Source: Tetraselmis striata
Taxonomy: Eukaryota > Chlorophyta > Chlorodendrophyceae > Chlorodendrales > Chlorodendraceae
Direction: 5' to 3'
NCBI GenBank assembly: GCA_006384855.1
Contig: VCJN01002223.1
Span: 186,001-250,000, forward strand
DNA: 64,000 nt
A program made the position numbers and the translations under genes. The notes under the pieces were generated by a model. The model saw only the letters and a program-made list of their open reading frames with translations. It was not told the origin of the DNA and did not search any database. Positions 33,060 through 45,141 of the stretch are shown here, piece by piece. Each line of letters begins with the position of its first letter. The stretch's first letter is position 1.

Positions 33060-34469
33060 CCGCACCGGAGAACCCATGCTCAACATATTGTGCTACAATT
33101 AAAGCTCTTGGAATGAGGCCGAACTCCGGTCTTGCTATCGTCCGGATTTACGTCGGGACTTAACAAAACACAACACTAAACTGCTTGACAAATGTCCAAT
33201 ACCTTGCTCAATTTTCTCTCATAGTATGCATACATAGCATATGCCAACCATCGCACCCGTCCGGATAAATTTCATGGCGGCGTTGAGTCCGGATGCCAAC
33301 TGCACACATATTGCATCGCAATCATCTTATCAACTCCGCCTGCCAACTCCTGCCAACACCGCTTCCCTCAGGCTATGGACTGACATCCCGTTTTCCACGA
33401 TTCCCGGGAGCCATATGCTAAACCTGAAAAGTATTGATATGCTGCATAATTATTCCCATTAAAAATCCCTTCCTTCCGGCAAATGCTTGCGCATGCTTAT
33501 TATCGTGCCATGTCCCCAAAAATCCCCGCCCGCTTCCTCTGCATATCCCGTGTGTCTATTTTTGGGGGCCGGGATAGAATGCTAGGGTTACCACCATAAC
33601 TCTACCTGCATACCTATACCCGCACACCTCTATACACTCATACTCATACTACATGCATACCTATACCCGCACAGTCACCCACATACAACCATACTCGTAC
33701 TGCTCACTTCCTTATTCTAACGCACGCAACTACATGTACTCATATTGTTCATTCGCCCATACACATACATTGCGTATCTGTTACACGACACGTACGCCGT
33801 CGCAGCCATTACGCCGCGATGACTTCTTGATAACAATAAGCTTAGATTGCATACCCGAGCCTAAATGCCTACACGCAACCGACTGCCAAAAAGCCGATAG
33901 TTGTATAAGGCTGTGTACGCCCCGGTACAATGTAACAATTCCTTTGCTGCAAAGCTTTTCCTTGCCTATGCTAAAGCCTTTCGCCTAAAGCTTACTCGGG
34001 GGCTGATCACAGTTGAGCGACGGCCGAGCGGCGTGGCTGCTTGGCCGTGGCTGGTGAAGCGCAACGCTGGAGCATGCTGCGACTCTCGGGGAGAATAACG
34101 CTGGTAACATGCGCATATATGGTGTGGTCACGTGATCACTGGTTTATGCGGCCAGGATATCGAGTACAAGCTGGCGCCCTTGTACGAGCTTTAACCCCCG
34201 GTATGACTCAGTCACGTGTAATGCACTGTTCCCGCGATGTAAAATTAGTACTTGCACTGCAACATACATGGCCTTCATAGGATTGCACGCTACGCGCTTT
34301 GATTAAAGCGGGTCATGTGCCGGTTTGTGCAGTCCGGCCGTAAGACAGGTGGCCCGTTTAACAAATAAAAGACTATGCGGGAATTAATCCGTAAGAACTT
34401 TCAAATTATACGCGGGAATAAAGTCGTAAGAAGTTTCAAATTTCAAATATATTTCCCATCCCTTTGTGG
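33060..34469. other. Region without a supported gene
   Basis: Low-complexity TACCCGCACA/CATACTCATAC tracts lie at about 33600-33780. I see no recognisable protein, RNA or mobile-element boundary. Confidence 0.4.
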
Positions 34470-35210
34470 GCACCAAAAGTATTGAACGGGTGGATCGTAA
34501 TCCGTGCGTCAAAAGTTATGAACGGGTGGGTCGTAATCCATGCGTCAAAAGTTATGAACGGGTGGGTCGTAATCCTTGCGCAGGCTGCACGCCACATGTC
34601 GCCAAACCGATTGCTGCCATGTGGGCATATATTCTCACCTTTCCTCGAGCTAGCCGCCCCTTGTAGTCGCAGAATTAATGCGATGGCATATGGAGGCCAA
34701 ATCGCATTTACATCTAGCATTGGTATAATTGCTACATCTTGCCAGATATAAATGCGTTACATCGCATGTACGCGGTGCACTTCTAAGGTTATCTAGAGTA
34801 TTTATATGCCCTACTCTGAAATCATGCAGATTGATAGTGCGGCGATCTTGCGTCGCGAGCCCATGGCCGCGCTTATCGTATGCGCTTCAATAATCAGCGA
34901 CACCCGCTCGCTCGTGCGTGCCGAAAAAAAACGGGAATTGCCGGATAGAAATAAAATGAGCAAAATAGCAATATAAGCGCGCAGTACATACGGTCAGAGT
35001 GTGCACGTAAACTGTGTACGCGGTACTTTGTCGCACGCGCACCCGCGCCCGCAAGTCCGCGCACCATGGTTCGCGCGCGGCAGGCCCGACTCATTACAAG
35101 GAAATGTGCCGACGGCGAATCGAACCTGCGCACGGGCGTGCGCGCCTAACGAGCGTCATTTTTAAACACGCGCAGCCCAAAAGTAGCAACGATGCTTGTT
35201 TTGTTATATA
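34470..35210 (+). repeat. REP repeat, copy 5, left part (split by a DNA transposon)
   Basis: Its left end is triplicated: GCGTCAAAAGTTATGAACGG followed by GTGGGTCGTAATCC occurs at about 34515 and 34548, with a variant at 34478. The body continues to TTGTTATATA at 35210. The rest of the REP sequence resumes at 39301. Confidence 0.85.
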
Positions 35211-35929
35211 TGTTGAGACTTAGGTAGGAACATGACTTGTTTGCAAACAAGTCACTGTCAATATGACTTGTTTGCAATCAAGTCAAATTGTATGTTTTGT
35301 TCGCAAACAAGTCAAAAATTAATGCCATGTGTGCACATAGGTCATAATTTCTGACCAAAGTGGCAACCCAGCCATTTTGACTGTTTTGGTTTCGCATAGG
35401 ACATGGTCAAAATGTCATGTGTACGCTTAAGTCAGTTATGATGCCATATGTGTGCAAACCGGCCATTGTGGCCATGGTTTCTTCGTCGCTTTGTTTTTAC
35501 ATTGGCTACCGGTGGAGTGCACACTGGACCGATCCCAAGTGCGAACATGCCGTTTGTAGGCGACGTATTCTACATAGGTCAAATAGAGTGCCATGTTAGC
35601 ATACTGGCCATCAGAAATGGTGGCAAATGTGAAAACATTTGATATATTCCGTAAATTTATCAAATTTGAGCTGTTTCCGTGTGTTTTATTTATTTAAAAG
35701 ATCCCATTCCATTTCTAGGCGATGCGTACTTCACGTGTCAGATGGAGTGCCATGTGTGCACACATGGCATCGCAAATGTTGGCAGATGTGAGAACATTCG
35801 ACAATTCTTACATTCTTACATTTTCAAATTAATCAAATGTCGCGCGGTTGCCAATTATTTCCTTTACCTATCCGAACCCCCAACACGGACTGAACGGGGG
35901 GTGCGCTCGTTGAGGCAGCTTAGTCATCC

Positions 35930-36415
35930 AACGAAGCGTCCATTTTTCGGCGGTGAGCTTTATTGCCGTACGGGTACCCGTATAGTGCAGCGGATCGGGC
36001 CTATAGGTGCATGACTAAAGCGCTTATCTACTGGCATGTACTACTAAGTACTATAATCCACCCGCCCGCCCGCCCACCCACGGTCCTTAATTACACAGCC
36101 GTCCGATTACGATCTCACGGTTGGGAGGCTATGAGTACTGGTACTCGCTACTCGCTGTTGGTAATGGAAAAAAAAGCTCTGGTACTTCAAAGCGCTAGCA
36201 ATGCGAACGCTCGCTGCTGGTACTGGTACTCGCTACTCGCTCCTGGTAATGGTTAAAAAAATTCTGGGACTTCAAAGCGCTGGCAATGCAACGCTCGCTG
36301 CTGGTAGTTCAAAGCGCTGGCAATGCAATTGATGGAACTGTAGGCCAGCCAGTGATATAGAACCCGTTCTTTTAAAATTTTCTGAAAAATCGACGCATCG
36401 CTGATTCAACTGTCA
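35930..36415. repeat. Repeat M, copy 1 (uninterrupted)
   Basis: Runs from CGAAGCGTCCATTTTTCGGC through TTATTGCCGTACGGG, a CCCG/CCCA tract, two CTGGTACTGGTACTCGCTAC microsatellite blocks and ends near CAACTGTCAAGTTACTTCAT. The second copy lies in pieces between 52055 and 56142. Confidence 0.7.
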
Positions 36416-36864
36416 AGTTACTTCATACAGGTTAGCGCATGATGCATTGCCCTCATGGATATGGTTATGGCATCTAAAGTTGCAAGTGGGGCTCGCCTTA
36501 CGGCAGGCACATGCGTTGGTCATGCATGGCCCTTTGCAACTGCACTTTACCATACCTTGCCCACCATGTTGTGACACAGCCTTCATAGCATCTCGAAGCG
36601 TGATCATTTTCCTTTGGCTTGGGTCCTGCCACTTCTCCACCACTCGGAGTGAAACCCTGTGTTGTACGGCCATGTTGCGATCTGAGAAGCCAACGGCCAG
36701 TTATTGAGCGTGTTGTGCTCCGCGCAGCAAATGCGGATCTTCTCTTCAATTGCCCTATTGAAGCGCTCGCCCCCGTCGTTGCTGGGACTGTGCCTTGGGC
36801 GCCCATTGACCATGGTGCACCCAAGCCACATGTCCTTTAATGTAGCTATTACCTGCGGCATCAC
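36413..36864 (-). pseudogene. Transposase: catalytic Glu region and C-terminal CxC domain
   Basis: One frame (36864-36604) has GRPRHSPSNDGGERFNRAIE, in which the E of GGE is the third catalytic residue of the integrase fold. The overlapping frame (36673-36413) has CSCKGPCMTNACACRKA followed by CNFRCH, the Cys-rich tail typical of KRBA2-like integrases. A frameshift near 36650 separates them. Confidence 0.7.
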
Positions 36865-37499
36865 ATACGGTCGGCGAGTTCAACAGCGTAGAAGTGACTG
36901 GGCGAGTAGGCACGGATATTACAATAGGGCTACAGGAAATTTTGCAAGCATGCAAACATGGCTTACATCGGCCACATCGGCGGTTGACATCCTCTCCGGC
37001 CCGGCCACCGGCGCCGTTCCAGCACCACCGCGCCCGCGCGCATGAGGAGCGGTATCACCTACATCAGCACCGCACGGCATACCGGCAATATTAGCACCAA
37101 CGCTGTGAGCGGCAATCAACAATGACAACTTGCCTACTGCCTGCAGGCACGAGCTGTGCATGCCACAGCGGGTAGGGACTTGGGCGCATCTGCCGACGGT
37201 CCGCGCCACGTACCAGCAACAACATGGCTGCCGTCACCAGCCGTGGCAGCAGCATCACCATCGCTAGCATGACCGGCATCATCAGCATCATCATCATTGC
37301 ATGCATCGTCAATATAACAGCATGCCTGCAACGTTTCAATGCTAGCACCAGCGGTGTCAGCGGCAAGCGACCGCATGAGCATGTATGTGACGTGAAGCAA
37401 ACAACAATGCAGGCGCCATGAACGATTCAAGCGATATTGATAAGGCGACGTACCTGCAGCGGCATGGTCGCCATCGCGTGCGCCAGCAGCAGACAATCC

Positions 37500-37610
37500 T
37501 ACACCGGAGGTGGCGTTACGTCCAGCAAGGCCATAAAACTCTCGCCCGTTGTCGGCTTGTAGGATGAGAGGAGGTCCAATAAGGCAAAAGAGGCGGAAGA
37601 GGGTGGCTGC
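37500..37610 (-). pseudogene. Transposase: second catalytic Asp
   Basis: GPPLILQADNGREFYGLAG holds the second catalytic Asp (ADNG). Just upstream, but in another frame, TIAATLFRLFALL is the expected preceding helix, so a one-base frameshift interrupts it. Confidence 0.65.
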
Positions 37611-37699
37611 TATGGTGTCTCTCTAAACACACAGACAAAGCATATCAGTAAGCAAAGCCAACAAGTAGCATGCGCGCGGCGGGTGTGGGTCCGGAAGAG

Positions 37700-38030
37700 A
37701 GGGGAGGGGGAAGGTCCTCACCTGCTTGTTAGGCAGTGGGGCAGTGAAGCCTAGCTTTAACCCGTGGTCGACGTAGGTAAGCAAAAACTCGTATCTTGCA
37801 TATTCACTACTTTGGTAGTCCACGAGGTCTACCTCACCCCGAACTTCCCCTTCGACAGGATCGGCCGACTGCCGGCCTTGGCCTTTCTGGGATGCGGGCG
37901 ATTAGTCTGGCAGGTGGCGCACGTCTCCACGAACAAGTCTACGACTCTACGAGGGATGTTGAAGTATTTCTGCGACAGCCGCCTGTGCAGGGTTTTGCCC
38001 TACGAGAGCACCCACAAAGGATTCAACACT
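37700..38030 (-). pseudogene. Transposase: zinc finger end and first catalytic Asp
   Basis: KYFNIPRRVVDLFVETCATC followed by QTNRP is the C-x2-C half of the integrase zinc finger. Then, after a frameshift near 37835, EVDLVDYQSSEYARYEFLLT and YVDHGLKL carry the first catalytic Asp. Confidence 0.7.
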
Positions 38031-38099
38031 ACCACAAGAAGTCCCCCCCCCCCCCCCCCCCGGGCACCACGCCAACGGTCAGAGACATAGGTTAATATT

Positions 38100-38511
38100 G
38101 TAGGGACAAGTTAGCGGCTTTGCTTAGGGAAAATTCTCGACCTCACCGTACAGTGACCGCCGTCATGATGCGCTTGTCGTATGTGGTCTAAAACCACACC
38201 GGTGTGGCTCGCCAGGACTAGCGGCTCTTGCGAGTGACATATATACCCTCCGCGTTGTTGCGCAGGGTTTGTTCCGCCCTCTCGCCGATCATCACCACTT
38301 GATAACGGCGGTGGTTGCGATAGATACGCTCAGAGCGCTGCGTACCGGCACGACAAGTCGACAGAAGTGAACGCGACGTTTCGGTTTTCCTTTTTTGCTT
38401 TTTCAAATTGGCGGGCGAGATCATCCCGGAGCTTCCCCTCTCGGAAGCAGGTAGCGAGTCCAACGCCATGACATCGCGCTTGGCCAGGGCCCAAGCCTCC
38501 TCGGTTAGCAA
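38100..38511 (-). pseudogene. Transposase: N-terminal part and H-x-H half of the zinc finger
   Basis: RIYRNHRRYQVVMIGERAEQ and EGIYVT fit the region before the zinc finger in KRBA2-like integrases. DHIRQAHHDGGHCTV (about 38188-38144) supplies the His pair. It is followed by a plausible donor (ACG|GTGAGG). Confidence 0.55.
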
Positions 38512-39300
38512 GCTAATGTTGGGCTTGCTCTACTCGAGCCAATCCTGTAGCTTGTCGGTGAAGGCGGTTTTGTGGAGTGCCAGGCGGCGGCAAGCTCCAC
38601 TGTTTCCTGCCCGCTTCACGGCCTGCGGCGGCGGGCGGGCTGCTGGCCGCCGCTGCGGGCTTCTGGGCGGTAGGCCGGGCGCGATTCGGCAGCGCGATCT
38701 GCTTCTGCCGCGGTGGGATTGATTGCAGAGTTACGGCGGGTGGCAGCCATTGATGATGTCGGTAGTAAGGGCACACGATGCGTGGACGATAGGAGGATCC
38801 GGGGGTTGCAGCGATGTGTGTGAGCCGAGCGCAGGAGTTGCTGGATCAAATAATGCACCGTCCCCGCCCCCGCTGCTTGAGGCGCAGCCCGCCGGACAAT
38901 TTGAACCTTTTCAAATCGATCCCGCAAAGCTGCTACATGGGACATTTTATATGACATGTGTGCAATCAGATCATGTTTGCATGGGCCCGTGTACGAACAA
39001 AATCAGACATTGACTTTTTTGCAAATTGATCAAATTGTGTAGATGGTTTGTGTGCACACATGGCAAAAGAACATGCCATGTGTGCAAAGAAAACATTGAA
39101 AATGACTTGTTCGCGCATATAAGTCACTTGTACATCACTTTGTTTGCATAAAAGTCACTTAATTAGACAATGGTTTGTTTGCAAAGAAATCAAATTTGAT
39201 GATTTGTTTGCAAACAAGTCAAATAATGTATGACTTGTTTGCACACAGGATGCATTGATGACTTGTTTGCAAACAAGTCATGTTGCTACCTCGGTCTTAA

Positions 39301-39412
39301 TATATACACCCGGTAGGCGGTACCGTACGGCTCGATGTACCGCGTGGGGCACCGATTTAAAGTTATTGAGCCGTTAAAAACTAGTTCATAACTTTTTACG
39401 CCTGTAGTATGC
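39301..39412 (+). repeat. REP repeat, copy 5, right part
   Basis: TATATACACCCGGTAGGCGG, then the common block CGTGGGGCACCGATTTAAAG and the terminus GTTCATAACTTTTTACGCCT, the inverted counterpart of the left end at 34515. Confidence 0.85.
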
Positions 39413-40593
39413 TCTTCGTCGACTTATTGCACCACGTATGAATATGTCTATAAATAATATGTTCGAAAGCCTATTTTGTTGATGGATTTTGAGATTTTCA
39501 TCCCGAGGATTTGGAAAATTTTCCTTTCGGGAGGAATGCTGGCCTGGGCAACTCTACCCTGCATCTCATATGTAGTTGCAATTTTATCACTGACCACATA
39601 ATGACCTGATCCAGTAGTGACCTCATGAGGTCGCCTCATGATCTTTCGCGGATGTGGCGAACGAACGTGATAGTTCACGTTATATCGTTCGGACAGTAGG
39701 CGAGTGAAAGTAAGCAGGTAAGTACAACGGCACTTACCTGCCAAGCCCCCGCACCGCTAACCCCGCACCCGGCATGGACACAGATATCCGAAACCCGGGG
39801 CGGAGATAGCAGTGAGGTTTATAACCATCACCGCCGCCGGGAATCGAACACTGAGCCAACCGCATGATAGTCTAACCGCATGATGGTCGCCTCATGATAG
39901 TCTTCGTTTATTTTATCTTTTTGGTTACAGGGAGAGCGTCAAGAGAATGCACGCAAAGTACTGGGGAAGGAAAAGCCTACATTTAAGCAGAACCCTCTTA
40001 GCGCCGGGCCGCGGGGCCCTATTTATATGCTCTTCGTCCACTACCTGGTACTCCCGTCGTATGTGTACCGCCGTACCTGTACCCTGCTTGTACTGTGGAC
40101 CGTGGACGTTTCCTATTGCCCTTTCGGGTGGTTTCCTGATCGCCTTTTGCAGCTAGCTCATGTAACTACATGGGTAGGGTACCGGTACTGCTGGTACCGG
40201 AAAATACCGGCATGTACCAGCCACGGGGATGATTTTGTTTTTCCCGCCCCCGGGACAGGACGACTGGCACCAGTGAAACCCTTGCAGCGTCTCGACGACG
40301 GCCTTTTAGGCAGCAATCCAGTTACGGAAAGCCCTGGGTAGGCGACGCTCCGTTATAGACTTATATTAATTATAAGCAAAATGCCGAAGCATTCCACGGG
40401 GATGATATCATCCTCCCGCCGTGGTATTATTGGTGCCAGTGTAAGGATTAGTACCGTACACGTGAGTCCCGGTACCTACCAGCGTGCATCGCACCGCCGC
40501 GCGCGCTCGCCGCCTCCGACCGTGTAGTATGCAACTGGGCGGATGAGTTTATCAGGGAGCGCTGGAGTACGGTAGGATATTCCGAAGTACCGG
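39413..40593. other. Region without a supported gene
   Basis: Contains the tRNA-like segment at 39820-39875 and GGTACC-rich sequence at 40040-40600. No protein family recognised. Confidence 0.4.
39820..39875 (-). repeat. tRNA-like segment, probable SINE
   Basis: The minus strand reads AGACTATCATGCGGTTGGCT and then CAGTGTTCGATTCCCGGCGG, with a T-arm containing a good B box (GTTCGATTCC) and an anticodon-like CAT. The 11-bp unit ACCGCATGATA is repeated. No complete cloverleaf; a tRNA-derived SINE is likely. Confidence 0.4.
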
Positions 40594-40950
40594 CAATCCT
40601 TACCGGTGTGAATTACAAAAAGGACAGTTCCCCAGAATTAAAAAATCAACGCAGCAAGCCGCCTAAAAGCGGCCCGCATCCCGCATGAGGCGGGATGGAT
40701 GAGTGATGCGCGCACGGTTCAGAGTCCGGGCCACGCGAGCACGTGTGTGTGTGGGTGATCCTCGGACGTGCTGTGCAGCTTCAACAACGGGATGGCAGAC
40801 GAATCTGCGCCGTCTGATGAGGCAGCGAGCGCGCTCTCGAGCGGCCACCAAGCTCAGGACCCCGAGGAAATCTCTTGCGAGCAAGGCCTCCTGGTGAGCC
40901 CGGGTGATGCACCGAGTGCCCCGCGATGAGAGGGCACCCCGATCCGCAGC

Positions 40951-41730
40951 CTAGCATGCGATACCACGCACTGTGCGGTGCACCCCCTTGCTGACCTCAC
41001 CCACTGTGCCGAAGACCATGCCTGTGTACTCCGACATATCCAGGATGTCTCGAAGAGGACCCTTCTGCCCGGGCTCCGTGTTGTGCCACGCCGCATCCCG
41101 CGCAGCCAACCCCCGTTGTATGTCGCCCAACAGGGAGCGCTCAAACCGATCCACAGCCGTGGCCCGGGGCACTGAAGTGTACTTGACCCCGTACCGCATA
41201 GTCTTGAACTCCAACAGCCTGGACTTCAAGCTCCGGGGATCATAGCTCCCGGTCACGACGTTGAACGCCGGAAGGGAGAGGTCTGCGTCCGGCACTACGT
41301 CCTTGAGCTCATCCCCGGTTACGGTGTTGCCGAGAGGCACTGCCTGCTGGAACAAGTCATCCACCTCCCGCCGTACTGCGATACCTAGGTCGTGAACACA
41401 GTGATCGCGGAAGGCATCTGCGATAGCGTCGTGCTGTACACGCCAGTGAGCGTCTCCAGGCGCCGGGAGGTTCATGAGCGCGTCGCCGTATAGATCAACA
41501 ATGACAGGGCTGTGCTCTGTCGAGGGCAGAATGATCTGGCACCCAACCACCGGGGCCAAGCACGGGCTAGGCAGAAAGAAGTACCCGGCAGCGACCTCCC
41601 GCAGCTCATGCGGAGTCATGGCTGTCCGCGCGGTGGGGATGGCCACTGTCCACATGCCTGACGCCGCGTCGAGCTGGTTGAACAAGATCCGTTCCCTACA
41701 TGTGGCGGGGAGAGCGCACATACACCTCAT
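40951..41730 (-). pseudogene. LINE-A restriction-like endonuclease domain
   Basis: A 259-codon frame. It contains PDADLSLPAFNVV, then RLLEFKTMRYGVKY, which together give the PD...E-x-K core. ATAVDRFERSLLGDIQRGLA, ARDAAWHN, GPLRDIL and VFGTVGEVSKGVH follow, a tail seen in many RLE-bearing algal and oomycete LINEs. It joins the RT frame at about 41713, where 4 extra bases shift the frame. Confidence 0.75.
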
Positions 41731-43735
41731 TTCGAAGCCGAGAGTTGTTGGCCTGGTCTAGAAATGCCGTCAGCTCCTTTTGCGAGCCCGACGCAGCCTC
41801 CACTTCCCGCTCCATCTGGCGCGCATATGGGTCGCCGAGATGGCCAGCAGTAGCCACTTGGAGGCGGCCCCACGCCTCGCGCATCTCCGCGGCGTAGCTG
41901 TCCGACCCATGAGCATCGTTGAGGAAGTGGTCATACTGGCGGGCGGAAGAATTTGCGTTGAAGCTGCCTCGGCCAAGTACGGACCCGAGCTGTGGGTCGA
42001 AGAAACCAAGGGTGGGGGTGTTGGTGCCGGAGTTCCTAGTCAGGAACCTTGGGAGGATGGCATTCATGCAGCCGACGAAGGCGGCATCACGAACGGTAGC
42101 CATGCGGCGGATGCCAGCTCCCTTCAATCGAGTGGGGAGGTGAAGCCTGCTGCGCGCCCCGGCCACTGCATCCTCGCTCAAGGTAGTCACCTCCGCTGCC
42201 ATGGGGCCGGGGTCGTGCAAAAGCTCCGCCAAGAAATCGGTGACCACCGGATTGGTGTCGGTGCCGTACGTGGAGGGATCAAAAGAGACCCCTAGCACCC
42301 GTTCGACCGCCGCGAGGATGGTGGCATCCACCGCCTCCGCAAAGGCCTCCACCTCGGACGGAAGACAATTGCGGAGCCAATACCCCGCCTTGTGTTGCAT
42401 GCTATGCTTGAGCAGGGCCCATGCGTGGTGATGCAAGGCGTGGGTGTACCGACGGCTGGGCTTGGCAGATAGAAGCCTGCTCAGGCTAGCGTCCACCTCC
42501 TCTCGTAGCTCCTCCGCCTTGCCGCGCATGTACGCCTGCACATACTCTGGCGATCCGAGCGGCACGTTCAGGACCGCGATGCCGTGATGGCCATCTAGCT
42601 CGGGCCACTCGATGTCGGCCGGAGCCTCACACCGCGCGGCCTCCATGTCAGCGCTGTACGCATGCATCTTGTCGAAGCGCACCTCAAGCCCCACGGACGC
42701 CTTGATGGACGTGCGGAAGGCGTGAAGAGCCGGCCAAACGTGCTCCGGAAGGCCCACCAGAAATCCATCGTCGGCGTTGAAGCGCGCCGCCCCGTCATTG
42801 ACCTCCAACGTGGTATCACACTGCTGCACCTCGGGGTGAATCGCGACGCAAAAGGAAGTCGTGGCCAAAGGTGCGCCCTGTTGCACGCCGTCCTCCGACC
42901 GTAGAGGGGCGGACCGGTCGTCCACGACCAGATATGAATCCGTGGAGAGGGAGGCTAGGAGCGCAGGGATGACAGGGTGTAGTGGAGAGCAATCGATGTG
43001 GCTTTGGATGATGGTGCGGCGCCATGCCTCGTTGTAAGCGTTGCGAAGGTCTGTGTGGACGATGACGGCACGTGGGCCAAGCTTCTCGGCGATGAGCCGG
43101 ACGCCGTGGATGAGCACAGAGTCGCCCGCGGGAATGCCAACGCCAAGCTGAGATGGAGCGAGCACTGACACGTATGCCTCCTTCATCTTGTCCACCACTG
43201 CCCGCTCCGCTGCGCGCCGCTCCGCCTCCTCGACTGCCACAGGCCGCACGTCCGGGGTCCTCCCCTCGCCTAGCTTCTTGACCGGTGCCACGAGCCTAGC
43301 AGACGCGAAGAGCCGGTTGAACCACCCGGGCAGGCGACCTTGGAGGTACATGGAGGCGACCTCCGACATGGCGCGGACTGCCGCGGGCCCGGACGCCGGG
43401 GCGTATTCGCCCACCAAGCAGCGGAGATACTCGTTGCGCATGCCTGAGGGCCCCGCCGCCACGTGCTGCTTGAGTTGCTGGTACGGCACGCGCATGTCCA
43501 CCGTCAGGGCGGCCTCGTCCACCGGAATGTCATACGCGGCGTCTGGGACGGGACGGGTGCTTGTCGCGCAGCTGGGCGAGGATAGCATGATCGGACAAGT
43601 CGCCCATACCCTTAGAAGATAGTCGGCCCGCCGCTCGGGAGAGCTCTCCGTCCTCCACCAACGCCACAACGGTGTCTGCGGTGCCCACAAGCAGCGCCGC
43701 AAAGAGATCGGCGTCCGTCCGACGCTGGCGGGCAT
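41696..43735 (-). pseudogene. LINE-A reverse transcriptase
   Basis: A 679-codon frame with the non-LTR RT motifs in order. GPSGMRNEYLRCLVGE (motif 1-2 region), RPVAVEEAERRAAERAVVDK, VIVHTDLRNAYNEAWRR (block A, catalytic Asp) and DGVQQGAPLATTSFCVAIHP (block B) are followed by RFNADDGFLVGLPEHVW (block C). Block C reads N-A-D-D where F/Y-A-D-D is usual. A long thumb/linker follows (LLKHSMQHKAGYWLRNCLPS). The first about 60 codons of this frame are out of register with the upstream ORF because of a frameshift near 43550. Confidence 0.85.
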
Positions 43736-45141
43736 GTCCGGCGTAGAACGCCTCAGTGCGCGCGTCGTCCCATGAGCGCACGAGTTCGGTCATGCGCCTC
43801 TCCGCGAAAGCGCGGAAGCGCCACGCCAAGGCTTGTAGCCGCCGCCGTCCGCCTCGGCTCGGGGCCCTAAGCAACAATTGCGGCAGCAGGTACTTCCACT
43901 TAAGCGCCCTATCCAACACCACGGGGTCATCGGCCTCCATCGCCGCCACCACCCGCTCATTCACGCAGCGTTGTGCCTCCGCCCACGCTTCTTGAAAGTC
44001 AATAGGCACCGCCGTCTCCATGGACATCTCCGCCGGCATGTGCACCATGTCCACGTCGGAGAGGTGGTCCACCGCACCCCACCCCACCCCACCCCACCCC
44101 GTCGCCGGCTGGAGATGGGCGAGTAGGGGGGGGCGGATACCGAGCCCGTGAGGCTTGGCTACCGGGGTGGCCGGCCGGTGCACCCACCTCTGGCGGCGTG
44201 GGGGCAACAACCGGGGGCGCTGCGACGCCCCGGAACGCAGCGACGGACGGCAGTGCGGGCGACGGCAGCACTGACGATTGTCCAGCTCCACCGGCGCGGC
44301 GCGACCCCCGACGGCGGTGCCGCTCGGCCAGCACGGCGCGCGCCTTGGCTAGCCACGCGGCGGCGACTTCGGTGAAAGCCAACACGTCGGCCGGGTGGTG
44401 CATGACGCGGGCGGGCTGGATCGACCTGGCTGCGGCGTCAATCCTCGGCGCCCACGCGGCGCCCGCGGCGACGCCATCGACTGAAAGCGCGTCGGCGACT
44501 GTCCAAGCCGCTGCCGGCGCTACGCCCCGCTGCGCCGGCCCGCTGTCGTGTAGTCTGGAATGCAGGCGGGCGAGAGCATAGAGGCTGGTGAGCGCTAGGC
44601 CGCGGTTGCCGCCGCGCGGCCGCGGCTGGGGCCGCTGGGAGACTTCCTGGCCGGTCGGAGCGCCATCGTGATCGCGCTGCGACGCGCCGGGCCCCGAAAT
44701 ACTGCTGAAAGTACTGCGGCGAGGCGACGACACAGGCGAGGCAGCGCGCGCGCCGGTCGTACCTGCCGCGCCCGTCGCGGACTCGGGACTCGACGACCGG
44801 CTCACCGCCTGGGCGTACGTGGTAGCCGGCGGAGCGGCAGCCGCGGGCGGGCTCGGCCTTGGCTGGGTGGCGTCGGGTGCACTGCCGCTGGACGGTGTTG
44901 CCGCGGGCGACGCTCCCGCCGCACGCGATGCGCCGGGGCTGCCTGATATACTGCACGATGTACTGGGGGGCGGCGGCGACCCGGGGTCAACGGCGCGTTC
45001 TGCCGCACTATCGGCGGAAGGCGCAGACATCGCGCGGCGCCCCGCCGGATACAAGCGACCCGCCACAGCCCGGGCATAACGGTGACGTCGCGTGGGAGGG
45101 GGTTGAGGGCAGCTACGCGATCTGGGCGGCGGGTGAGGCAT
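43530..45141 (-). pseudogene. LINE-A N-terminal region
   Basis: Two overlapping frames (45141-43999 and 44291-43530) make one N-terminal polypeptide broken at the CACCC pentanucleotide tract (44072-44100). The first is a Pro/Ala/Ser-rich segment with LALTSLYALARLHSRLHDSG. The second continues with FQEAWAEAQRCVNERVVAAM and GMGDLSDHAILAQLRDKHPS, leading into RT. No zinc finger was seen. Function is inferred only from position. Confidence 0.6.

Larger units (their letters stand above)
35211..39302 (-). mobile_element. Integrase-type (Ginger/KRBA2-like) DNA transposon
   Basis: Inserted in REP copy 5. The termini 35213-35253 and 39260-39300 are inverted repeats matching at about 37 of 41 positions. 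They end in the palindrome GACTTGTTTGCAAACAAGTC, further variants of which fill the subterminal 35.2-35.4 and 39.1-39.3 kb. Flanks share TATA (within TATATA), a 4-6 bp target duplication. Minus-strand remnants encode an H2C2 zinc finger, a retroviral-integrase-like DDE core and a C-terminal Cys-rich CxC domain, in the order seen in KRBA2/Ginger-type transposases. Frameshifts make it inactive. A copy of repeat M sits inside at about 35.93-36.42 kb. Ginger membership is inference. Confidence 0.8.

Noticed and set aside
35211..35300. Repeated GACTTGTTTGCAAACAAGTC as an independent regulatory array
   Set aside because: It is part of the terminal inverted repeats and subterminal region of the integrase-type transposon and recurs at the other end.
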